The translations under genes were made by a program, and so were the position numbers. Below the pieces are notes generated by a model. The model was not told the DNA's origin. It saw nothing but the letters and a program-made list of their open reading frames with translations, and did no database searches. From Streptomyces sp. H39-S7 (GTDB lineage Bacteria > Actinomycetota > Actinomycetes > Streptomycetales > Streptomycetaceae), in assembly GCF_027158205.1 (NCBI RefSeq), contig NZ_JAPVLU010000008.1, positions 124,001 through 188,000 of the forward strand: 64,000 nt of DNA, read 5' to 3'. Position 1 is the stretch's first letter. Every line of letters begins with the position of its first letter. Shown here piece after piece: positions 35,565-42,880 of the stretch.

Positions 35565-36086
35565 CTACTCCTCGGCGGCGGCCGCCTGCGCCTTCGTTCG
35601 CTTCGTGACCACGGCGGCGGCTGCCAGCGCGCTGCCCACGAAAGCCGCCGCGACCATCCACGGCCGGTCGAACCGGTGGCCGGTGGCGTGGTCCAGGGCG
35701 TAGCGTCCCGCGCCCGCGAGACCCACCGTGGCCGCGGCGAAGCCGAGGAACGCGGGGTATTCGAAGCCGCCGCCCTGCGCGAAGAATCCGGCCGGCGCGT
35801 GCACCGCCACGGCGCCCGCCATCGCGCCCGCCGCTGCCGCGCCGGCCGCGGGGGTGCCCAGGCCCAGTGCCAGCAGTGCTCCGCCGCCCGCCTCACCGAG
35901 ACCGGCGGCGAGCGCGCTCTGTCGGCCGGGCGTGAACCCCATGTGCTCCATCGCGTCCGCGGTCCCCTCCAGGCCCCCGCCACCGAACCAGCCGAACAGC
36001 TTCTGCGTCCCGTGGGCCATCAGCACCGCGCCGGTGCCGACTCGAAGGGTCAGCAGACCGAGGTCCCGTCGGTTGATGCACGTCAT
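35565..36086 (-). CDS. DoxX-family membrane protein
   Basis: Protein of 173 aa with four hydrophobic helices. DoxX hallmark near the N-terminus: LTLRVGTGAVLMAHGTQKLF then GWFGGGGL. Later glycine-rich helices (GEAGGGALLALGLGTPAAGA) and FLGFAAATVGLAGAG also fit. DoxX proteins are linked to thiol/redox and membrane complexes; the mechanism is not settled. The ATG at 36086 has GGAG 6 nt upstream. It lies 104 bp downstream of the XRE-cupin regulator on the same strand. Confidence 0.88.
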   Translation of the reverse strand: MTCINRRDLGLLTLRVGTGAVLMAHGTQKLFGWFGGGGLEGTADAMEHMGFTPGRQSALAAGLGEAGGGALLALGLGTPAAGAAAAGAMAGAVAVHAPAGFFAQGGGFEYPAFLGFAAATVGLAGAGRYALDHATGHRFDRPWMVAAAFVGSALAAAAVVTKRTKAQAAAAEE

Positions 36087-36190
36087 CGCTGTCTCCAGGT
36101 GGGTGGCTGCGCACGAACGGCTTCGGGCAGATCTCTCCACTCTCCGTGTCACGAGCCGCGTCCGCGCCCCGGCCGTGGGCCATCCGGGCG

Positions 36191-36775
36191 TCACGCGCGA
36201 GGCTTGGCGCGCACGTGCATGCGCTCCCCCTGCCTGCCGAAGAGGCTGAGGACCTCGACCGGCCGCCCGTCCGCGCTGCCGAACCAGTGCGGCAGCCGGG
36301 TGTCCCACTCGGCCACCTCGCCGGCGCCGAGGATCAGGTCGTGTTCGGCGAGGACGAGCCGCAACCGCCCGTCCAGCACGTACAGCCACTCGTAGCCCTC
36401 GTGCGTACGGAGATCCGGCTCGGAGCCCCGGTCGGGGATGACCATCTTGTACGCCTGCAGTCGGCCCGGAGTGCGGGACAGCGCTATGGACGTACCGCCG
36501 TTCATCATCGGGCGCGGGGTCAGCCGCACCCGTGGATCGCCCACTTCGGGAGCGCCGACCAGTTCGTCGAGGGCGACGTGGTAGGCGGCGGCGAGCGGCA
36601 GCAGCAGTTCCAGGCTGGGGCGGCGCTGCCCGGACTCCAGCCGGGACAGGGTGCTCCTGGAGATGCCGGTCGCCTCGGAGAGCGAGGCCAGGGTGAGGCC
36701 GTGCTCGGCGCGCAGCCGCCGGAGCCGGGGAGCGACCTCGTCGAGGACCGCTTGGTGGGGCGCTGGGTTGTCCAT
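36191..36775 (-). CDS. XRE-family regulator with cupin domain
   Basis: Protein of 194 aa. The N-terminal XRE HTH is LRRLRAEHGLTLASLSEATG then ISRSTLSRLESGQRRPSLEL; the C-terminal cupin barrel contains THEGYEWLYVLDGRLRLVL and EVAEWDTRLPHWFGS. Cupin-XRE proteins sense small ligands such as polyamines or amino acids and repress a neighbouring gene. The ATG at 36775 begins the conserved N-terminus. The divergent partner, an MFS transporter, has been almost entirely deleted (36853-37057), so this regulator has lost its original neighbour target. Confidence 0.88.
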   Translation of the reverse strand: MDNPAPHQAVLDEVAPRLRRLRAEHGLTLASLSEATGISRSTLSRLESGQRRPSLELLLPLAAAYHVALDELVGAPEVGDPRVRLTPRPMMNGGTSIALSRTPGRLQAYKMVIPDRGSEPDLRTHEGYEWLYVLDGRLRLVLAEHDLILGAGEVAEWDTRLPHWFGSADGRPVEVLSLFGRQGERMHVRAKPRA

Positions 36776-36852
36776 GCGGGCATTCCACCCTGTCGTCCCG
36801 GGATCGGCAACAAGAGTTGCCGCCTCGCCGCACCGGGTCCACGCTCCCCGGC

Positions 36853-37057
36853 ATGAGCACCACGACGACCAGGGAACGGCGCGTCCGTCATGGGCGCCGT
36901 GTTCGCCCTCGCGTCGGCGACGAACGACATCACCACGGCGCGCCCCGAGGCCGTGTCGACCGGCATGAGGATCACGTTCGCGGTGGCGGCGGCCCTGATC
37001 GTCGTCGCGCTCGTCATCGCGGCGGCCGGGGTCCGCGCACGGGGCGGGGTCAGGTGA
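36853..37057 (+). pseudogene. MFS drug/solute transporter remnant (DHA2-like)
   Basis: A plausible transporter start (ATG 36853, MSTTTTRERR...) is followed, out of frame by +1, by a typical MFS C-terminus: AVFALASATNDITTARPEA, then a last transmembrane helix (ITFAVAAALIVVALVIAAAG) and a basic tail with stop at 37055. The twelve or so intervening helices are missing, an internal deletion of more than 1 kb. The family call rests on the C-terminal pattern from memory. The stop overlaps the convergent UbiA gene by 8 bp. Confidence 0.65.
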
Positions 37058-37907
37058 TCGCCGCGCCGCGGCCCACGAGCAGGGCCACGTCCAGCGCCGC
37101 CACCACGACCGCGGCCGCGAAGGCCGCCCGCTGCCGGCGGCGGCCCGCCACCGACCCGGCGACGGCGACGGCGACGGCGGCGAGCAGCGCCACCGCGCTG
37201 CGGGTGCCGGGCGGTCCGGCCGGTCCGAGCACCAGGACCGCGGTCGCGGCCACCAGCGGCAGGGGGAGCAGCAGACGGGTTCCGAAGGTGCCGAGTCGCT
37301 GCGGCCAGCCCCGCACACCGGCCGCGAGGTCACCGCGGATGTCCGGCAGCACATCGCCCAGGTGGGCGCCGACGCCCAGCAGCGCCCCCGCGCAGACGAT
37401 CCACCAGGCCGGCCACGGGTGCCCCGGCAGGCTGAGGGCGACGAAGGCCGGCAGGCTCGCGAAGCCCGCCGCGTAGGGCAGCCACGACCAGGCCGTCGCC
37501 TTGAGGCGCAGGTCGTACGCCCATGCCGCGGCGACCCCCGCCAGGTGGACGCTCCCCGCGAGCGGACCGCAGGCCAGCGACAGCGGGACGCACAGGGCCA
37601 GGGCGCACCCCGCGGCAATCCACACGGTCCCGGTCCGGACGGCGCCCGCGGCGATCGGCTTGTCCCGGCGGCCGGCGGCGAGGTCGCGGCGCGCGTCGAA
37701 CGCGTCGTTGCACCAGCCCACCGACAACTGGCCGGTCAGTACCGCCGCGGCGATCAGCGCGGTGAGCGCGGCGGTGTGGCCCGCGGCCCCGGCCAGAACG
37801 GCGATCAGCACGGTGACGGCCGCCGTCGGGCCGGGGTGGCAGGAGCGCGCCAGAGCCCACGACGAAGCCCACGTCGGGGCACCTGCGGTCCGCTCGGGGA
37901 TGGCCAC
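37050..37907 (-). CDS. UbiA-family prenyltransferase
   Basis: Protein of 285 aa with about eight hydrophobic helices. The first Asp-rich Mg/diphosphate motif is CNDAFDARRD (N67, D68, D71, D75); the second is DVLPDIRGD. These bind the isoprenyl diphosphate, which is transferred to an aromatic acceptor in the membrane. The next-door divergent gene makes a type III polyketide, so that product or a downstream quinol is the natural candidate acceptor (inference). GTG 37907 follows AGGA at 8 nt. About 115 bp separate it from the PKS start. Confidence 0.85.
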   Translation of the reverse strand: MAIPERTAGAPTWASSWALARSCHPGPTAAVTVLIAVLAGAAGHTAALTALIAAAVLTGQLSVGWCNDAFDARRDLAAGRRDKPIAAGAVRTGTVWIAAGCALALCVPLSLACGPLAGSVHLAGVAAAWAYDLRLKATAWSWLPYAAGFASLPAFVALSLPGHPWPAWWIVCAGALLGVGAHLGDVLPDIRGDLAAGVRGWPQRLGTFGTRLLLPLPLVAATAVLVLGPAGPPGTRSAVALLAAVAVAVAGSVAGRRRQRAAFAAAVVVAALDVALLVGRGAAIT

Positions 37908-38024
37908 GGGCCGATCCTAGGCACATCCGGTCGTGTCGCAGCGTGTCCGGCCGGTCACCAGGTGTTGAATTGCCCGTCCCGGGTGAAGTTCCCGAGCAGG
38001 GAGCGCCCCCACGTCGGGAGTCCC

Positions 38025-39104
38025 ATGACCCGTATCGCAGCCGTTCACGGCGCCCTGGCGCCGCACCGTCACGCGCAGGCCGAGATCACGGACATAGTGG
38101 CGCGCACGTGTCTGCCCCCGAGCGCCGACCGCCGCCTGTTGGACCGGCTCCACCAGGGATCGCGGGTCCGGTCGCGCCATATGACGCTGCCGCTCGACCA
38201 GTACGCGGAGCTCGACGGGTTCGGCGCGGCCAACGACGCCTTCATCACCGGGGCCACCGCCCTCGGCTCACAGGTGATCCGCGGGGCGCTGCGTACCGCG
38301 GGGCTGCTCCCCTCCGACGTCGATCTCCTGATGTTCACCTCCGTCACCGGGATCGCCACCCCCTCGATCGACGCGCGGCTCATCGGACGGCTCGGACTGC
38401 GTGAGGACGTCAAACGCATGCCGCTGTTCGGCCTCGGCTGCGTGGGGGGAGCCGCCGGACTGGCCCGCGTGCACGACTACCTGCTCGGGCGGCCGGATCA
38501 CGTGGCGGTGCTGCTGTCGGTCGAGCTGTGCTCACTCACCTTCCAGCGCGACGACGACTCCATGGCCAACCTGGTGGCCTCGGCCCTGTTCGGTGACGGC
38601 GCCGCCGCCGTCGTGGTCCACGGCGCGGCGCGCGCCACCGAGCCGTCCGCCGGGGTGCCCGCGCCCTCGGGGCCGGTGATCGTGGCGACGCGCAGCCGGC
38701 TCTACCCCGACACCGAACAGGTCATGGGCTGGAACATCACCGACTCCGGTTTCCGGGTCGTCCTGGATCCGGCCGTCCCCGACGTGGTGCGCCGCTACCT
38801 CGCCGACGACGTCAAGGACTTCCTGGGCGAGCACGGACTGAAACCGAAGGACGTGGCCTCCTGGGTCTGCCACCCGGGCGGCCCCCGGGTCCTGGAGGCG
38901 GTCGCGGAGAGCCTCGAACTGCGCGAGGGCGCCCTGGATGTGACCTGGCGGCACCTGGCCGACGTCGGGAACCTCTCCTCGTCCTCCGTACTGCACGTGC
39001 TGCGCGACACCTGGGCGGAGCGCCGCCCACCGGCGGGCGCCCCGGGCCTGCTGTTGGCGATGGGACCCGGATTCTGCTGCGAACTGGTGCTGCTGCGCTG
39101 GTAG
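38025..39104 (+). CDS. Type III polyketide synthase (SrsA-like)
   Basis: Protein of 359 aa. The chalcone-synthase triad is intact: Cys139 in LFGLGCVGGAAG, His283 in VCHPGGP and Asn316 in GNLSSSS. Other family marks are FTSVTGIATPSIDARL and FGDGAAAVVV. The order PKS, ICMT-type methyltransferase, FAD oxygenase matches the S. griseus srsABC operon that makes alkylresorcinol/alkylpyrone and derived quinones from fatty acyl starters; the product here is inferred, not shown. The ATG at 38025 has CGGGAG 4 nt upstream. Confidence 0.9.
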   Translation: MTRIAAVHGALAPHRHAQAEITDIVARTCLPPSADRRLLDRLHQGSRVRSRHMTLPLDQYAELDGFGAANDAFITGATALGSQVIRGALRTAGLLPSDVDLLMFTSVTGIATPSIDARLIGRLGLREDVKRMPLFGLGCVGGAAGLARVHDYLLGRPDHVAVLLSVELCSLTFQRDDDSMANLVASALFGDGAAAVVVHGAARATEPSAGVPAPSGPVIVATRSRLYPDTEQVMGWNITDSGFRVVLDPAVPDVVRRYLADDVKDFLGEHGLKPKDVASWVCHPGGPRVLEAVAESLELREGALDVTWRHLADVGNLSSSSVLHVLRDTWAERRPPAGAPGLLLAMGPGFCCELVLLRW

Positions 39105-39117
39105 GTCGGAGGACTTC

Positions 39118-39681
39118 ATGACCTGGTACGCCCTGCTGGTGGCGGCGGTCGCCGCCGAGCGCGTCGCCGAACTCGTCGTCGCCCGGCGCAACGAGCGGTG
39201 GAGCCTGTCCCGGGGCGCGGTCGTCGCCGGCCGGCGGCACTATCCGGCCATGGTCGCCCTGCACACCGCACTCCTCGCGGGGTGCCTGCTCGAGGCCGGG
39301 CTCGCCGGCCGCGCCTTCGTACCCGCCCTGGGGTGGCCCATGCTGGCCGTCGTGGTGGCGGCGCAAGGCCTCCGATGGTGGTGCATCAGCACCCTGGGGC
39401 CGCGCTGGAACACCCGCGTGATCGTCATTCCCGGGATGCCGTTGATCACCGGCGGCCCCTACCGATGGCTCGGCCACCCCAACTACGCCGCCGTCGTCGC
39501 CGAAGGCCTGGCACTGCCCCTGGTGCACACCGCCTGGGTCACCGCCACCGTCTTCACCGTCCTGAACGCCGTGCTGCTCACCGTGCGCGTCCGCTGCGAG
39601 AACGAGGCCCTGGCCGGCGCCGTCCCCCGGGCCGCACCTGCCGACGCGCCCGGAGCCGCCGTTCCGGACCCGACGACGTGA
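39118..39681 (+). CDS. ICMT-type integral-membrane methyltransferase (SrsB-like)
   Basis: Protein of 187 aa with four hydrophobic helices. The isoprenylcysteine carboxyl methyltransferase signature is at the C-terminal half: TLGPRWNTRVIVIPGMPLIT then GGPYRWLGHPNYAAVV, which binds SAM at the membrane. In the srs operon the matching protein O-methylates the alkylresorcinol hydroquinone. It starts 13 bp after the PKS stop with GGAGG and its stop overlaps the next start (GTGA), so the three genes are one operon. Confidence 0.88.
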   Translation: MTWYALLVAAVAAERVAELVVARRNERWSLSRGAVVAGRRHYPAMVALHTALLAGCLLEAGLAGRAFVPALGWPMLAVVVAAQGLRWWCISTLGPRWNTRVIVIPGMPLITGGPYRWLGHPNYAAVVAEGLALPLVHTAWVTATVFTVLNAVLLTVRVRCENEALAGAVPRAAPADAPGAAVPDPTT

Positions 39682-40691
39682 TCGACGTCCTGGTGGCCGG
39701 CGGGGGCCCCGCCGGGCTGGCCGCCGCCCTGCACGCCGCCCTCGCCGGGATGCGCGCCGTCGTCGTGGAACCCCGGACCGCTCCCGTGGACAAGGCGTGC
39801 GGGGAGGGGGTCATGCCGGGCGGTGTCGCCGCGCTGCGGGCGCTGGGCATCGACCCCGAGGGACGCGAACTGCGCGGCATCCGCTACCTCGACGCCACCC
39901 GCAGCGCCGAGGCCCGCTTCCGTGCCGGCCCCGGTCTGGGGGTCCGCCGCACCACCCTCCACGCGGCACTGCACCAGCGCGCCCGGGATCTCGGTGTGGA
40001 GATGGTGACCGGCAAGGTGTCCGACGTACGCCAGTCGGCGGACCGGGTGACGGCCGCGGGACTGACGGCACGCTGGCTGATCGCCGCCGACGGACTGCAC
40101 TCCCCCGTCCGCCGCGGCCTGGGGCTGGCGCTCCCGGACCGCGCGGAAGGGCGGTACGGGCTGCGCCGGCACTACCGGGTGGAGCCGTGGACGGACCTCG
40201 TCGAGGTGCACTGGTCCGCCCACGGCGAGGCCTATGTGACGCCGGTCGCCGACGACCTGGTGGGGGTGGCCGTACTGAGCCGTGTCCGGCGCGGGTACGA
40301 CGACCACCTCGCCGCCTTTCCGGCGCTCGCCGCGCGGCTGGGCGACGCGACGGCGAGCGCGGTGCGCGGCGCCGGGCCGCTGCGCCAGCGGGTACGCCGC
40401 CGGGTCGCCGGCCGGATCCTGCTGGTCGGCGACGCCGCGGGATACACCGACGCCCTCACCGGGGAGGGCGTCGCCCACGGCCTGCGCAGCGCCGAGGCCG
40501 CGGTGGGGTGTCTGCTCGGCGGATGCCCGGAGCGGTACGAGGCCGAGTGGACGCGGCTGACCCGGCGCCACCGCCTGCTGACCGGAGCGCTGCTGACGGC
40601 CGCCCGGCACCCGCACTCCGCCCGGCTCGTCGTCCCGGCCGCGTCACGGCTGCCCGCAGTCTTCACCGCCGCGGTGCACGCGCTGCGCTGA
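39678..40691 (+). CDS. FAD-dependent monooxygenase/GGR-type oxidoreductase (SrsC-like)
   Basis: Protein of 337 aa. FAD motif [20 protein letters not shown] at the extreme N-terminus, an acidic ribose site (VVEPR), the middle DG motif [16 protein letters not shown] and the GD motif [20 protein letters not shown]. This group includes geranylgeranyl reductase-like and SrsC-like hydroxylases; the position after PKS and ICMT favours ring hydroxylation to a quinol. GTG start overlaps the methyltransferase stop. It has no obvious membrane helix. Confidence 0.86.
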   Translation: MIDVLVAGGGPAGLAAALHAALAGMRAVVVEPRTAPVDKACGEGVMPGGVAALRALGIDPEGRELRGIRYLDATRSAEARFRAGPGLGVRRTTLHAALHQRARDLGVEMVTGKVSDVRQSADRVTAAGLTARWLIAADGLHSPVRRGLGLALPDRAEGRYGLRRHYRVEPWTDLVEVHWSAHGEAYVTPVADDLVGVAVLSRVRRGYDDHLAAFPALAARLGDATASAVRGAGPLRQRVRRRVAGRILLVGDAAGYTDALTGEGVAHGLRSAEAAVGCLLGGCPERYEAEWTRLTRRHRLLTGALLTAARHPHSARLVVPAASRLPAVFTAAVHALR

Positions 40692-40785
40692 CCGGTGGAG
40701 GGCCGGGGCGCCGCGCCGTGTGAGAGACGGCACCCTTGGCCGGATGCCCGCTCGGACCGGGTCCTGGATGTCTAGGGTGTGGATC

Positions 40786-42192
40786 ATGAGTACACACTTT
40801 GATGTCGTGGTCCTCGGCGCGGGTCCTGGCGGATACACCGCCGCGGTCCGCGCGACCCAGCTCGGTCTGCGAGCGGCGGTCATCGAGGAGAAGTACTGGG
40901 GCGGGGTGTGCCTGAACGTCGGCTGCATCCCGTCGAAGGCGCTGCTGCGCAACGCCGAACTGGCCCACATCTTCACCCAGGAGGCGAAGACCTTCGGGAT
41001 CCGGGTCGAGGGCAAGGTCAGCTTCGACTACCGCGAGGCGTACCTGCGCAGCCGGAAGGTCGCCGACGGCCGCGTCGCCGGCGTGCACTACCTGATGAAG
41101 AAGAACAAGATCACCGAGTACGACGGCCGGGGCACCTTCACCGACGACCACACGCTGCGGGTGGCGTTGCGGGACGGTGGGACGGAGACGGTGACGTTCG
41201 ATCACTGCGTCGTCGCGACCGGGGCCACGACGCGACTGCTGCCGGGCACCTCGCTGAGCGAGCGGGTCGTGACCTACGAGGAGCAGATCCTCACCGACAC
41301 GCTTCCGGAGAGCATCGTCATCGCCGGGGCCGGCGCGATCGGCGTCGAGTTCGCGTACGTGCTGCACAACTACGGGGTGAAGGTCACGATCGTCGAGTTC
41401 CTCGACCGGGTCGTCCCGCTGGAGGACGTCGAGATCTCCGCCGAACTCGCCAAGCGCTACCGGCGGCTGGGCATCGAGATCCTGACCTCCACCCGGGTGG
41501 AGTCCATCGACGACAGCGACCCGGCGGGCAAGGTGCGGGTCACCGTCACCCGCGACGGGCAGCAGCGGATCCTGGAGGCCGACAAGGTCCTGCAGGCGAT
41601 CGGCTTCGCGCCGCGCGTCACCGGCTACGGTCTGGAGGCCACCGGTGTGCGGCTGACCGAGCGCGGCGCGATCGACGTGGACGCCCGCGGGCGTACGAAC
41701 GTGCCGCACATCTTCGCGATCGGCGACGTCACCGCGAAGCTGATGCTGGCGCACGCGGCGGAGTCGATGGCGGTGATCGCGGTGGAGACCATCGCCGACG
41801 CCGAGACCATGGAACTCGACTTCACCATGATTCCGCGCGCCACGTACTGCCAGCCGCAGATCGCCAGCTTCGGCTGGACCGAGGCCCAGGCCCGTGAGAA
41901 GGGCTTCGACGTCAACGTGGTGAAGTTCCCCTTCACCGCGAACGGCAAGGCCCACGGCCTCGGCGACCCGGCCGGCTTCGTGAAGGTCATCAGCGACCGG
42001 ACCCACGGTGAGCTGCTCGGCGCGCACCTGATCGGCCCGGAGGTCACCGAGCTGCTGCCGGAGCTGACCCTGGCCCAGCAGTGGGATCTGACGGTGCACG
42101 AGGTGGCGCGCAACGTGCACGCCCACCCGACGCTGGGCGAGGCGGTCAAGGAGGCCGTCCACGGCCTGGCCGGGCACATGATCAACTTCTGA
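40786..42192 (+). CDS. lpdA: Dihydrolipoyl dehydrogenase
   Basis: Protein of 468 aa, standard length. FAD motif [20 protein letters not shown], redox-active disulfide [10 protein letters not shown] (C42, C47), NAD motif [20 protein letters not shown], second FAD contact [16 protein letters not shown], and the C-terminal His-Glu dyad [15 protein letters not shown] are all present. It reoxidises dihydrolipoyl groups of 2-oxoacid dehydrogenase or glycine-cleavage complexes. No E1 or E2 gene is adjacent, so it is an orphan copy. The ATG at 40786 is close behind a TAGGGT-type -10, so the leader is very short; longer in-frame starts would add about 22 residues without similarity. Confidence 0.93.
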   Translation: MSTHFDVVVLGAGPGGYTAAVRATQLGLRAAVIEEKYWGGVCLNVGCIPSKALLRNAELAHIFTQEAKTFGIRVEGKVSFDYREAYLRSRKVADGRVAGVHYLMKKNKITEYDGRGTFTDDHTLRVALRDGGTETVTFDHCVVATGATTRLLPGTSLSERVVTYEEQILTDTLPESIVIAGAGAIGVEFAYVLHNYGVKVTIVEFLDRVVPLEDVEISAELAKRYRRLGIEILTSTRVESIDDSDPAGKVRVTVTRDGQQRILEADKVLQAIGFAPRVTGYGLEATGVRLTERGAIDVDARGRTNVPHIFAIGDVTAKLMLAHAAESMAVIAVETIADAETMELDFTMIPRATYCQPQIASFGWTEAQAREKGFDVNVVKFPFTANGKAHGLGDPAGFVKVISDRTHGELLGAHLIGPEVTELLPELTLAQQWDLTVHEVARNVHAHPTLGEAVKEAVHGLAGHMINF

Positions 42193-42295
42193 CCGCGCTG
42201 GTCGCGGAGGGTCCCGGTCCGCGGTACGGGCCCCTTCGCGGCGCGCCGCCCCACTCCGCGCGCTTCGCCGCCGGGTGCCGCACGATGAGATCGTG

Positions 42296-42685
42296 ATGAC
42301 GGTACTGCTCATGGAGCACGACAGCGACACGTCCAGTGACCTGCGTTCGGCGATCCACGCCAACCGGCACTTCCGCGTCATCGCGCACGGGACCGACGAC
42401 GCCACCGTGCTGGCGCTGGCCCGGACCCTGTTGACCGACGTCGTGATCATCGACGCCCGGCTCGACGGCATCGACGCGCTCGCCCTCTGCGAGCAGCTCC
42501 GTACCCTGACCCCGCCTCCGGCGGTCGTAATCATCGCCGCCCACCTCGCCGGCGCCGACTCCGCCCACCGCCTCGCCGCCCGGGGTTCGGTCCACCTGCT
42601 GCGCGGCTCCGAGCCGCGTGACGTCGTGAACGCCCTGCGGGCGATCGGAGTGCGCCGCAGCAGCTCCGATCCCGACGCCCTGTGA
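42296..42685 (+). CDS. Stand-alone response-regulator receiver domain protein
   Basis: Protein of 129 aa, receiver only, with no output domain. The acidic pocket is EHDSD near the N-terminus and the phospho-acceptor region is VVIIDARLDG; the usual conserved Lys after beta-5 is replaced (VHLLRGSEP, Arg). The ATG 42296 or the adjacent GTG 42293 starts the receiver; the upstream GTG at 42275 would add eight residues. It lies 195 bp before the LuxR-type ATPase regulator, which suggests the two work together, for example as a detached receiver plus DNA-binding module. Confidence 0.72.
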   Translation: MTVLLMEHDSDTSSDLRSAIHANRHFRVIAHGTDDATVLALARTLLTDVVIIDARLDGIDALALCEQLRTLTPPPAVVIIAAHLAGADSAHRLAARGSVHLLRGSEPRDVVNALRAIGVRRSSSDPDAL

Positions 42686-42880
42686 AGCGTCCTCCCACTG
42701 GCACGAGCAGGGAAAACCCTCGTTCTCCCCCCGGTGCCTCCCCCTGCGGTCCCCGTCCTTGACGCGCGCCGGCCGCGGACCGAGACTGACGCCGCCGCGC
42801 ACGCATTCCGACCCGTCGAAGAGACCGGCGCGGGGGCCGGGGGCACGGGGGCACGGGGCCGGGAGGAAGGACTGCGGAAC

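Noticed and set aside
40786..42192. Dihydrolipoyl dehydrogenase as part of a pyruvate dehydrogenase operon
   Set aside because: No E1, E2 or lipoylation gene lies next to it; flanked by the PKS operon and an orphan receiver.
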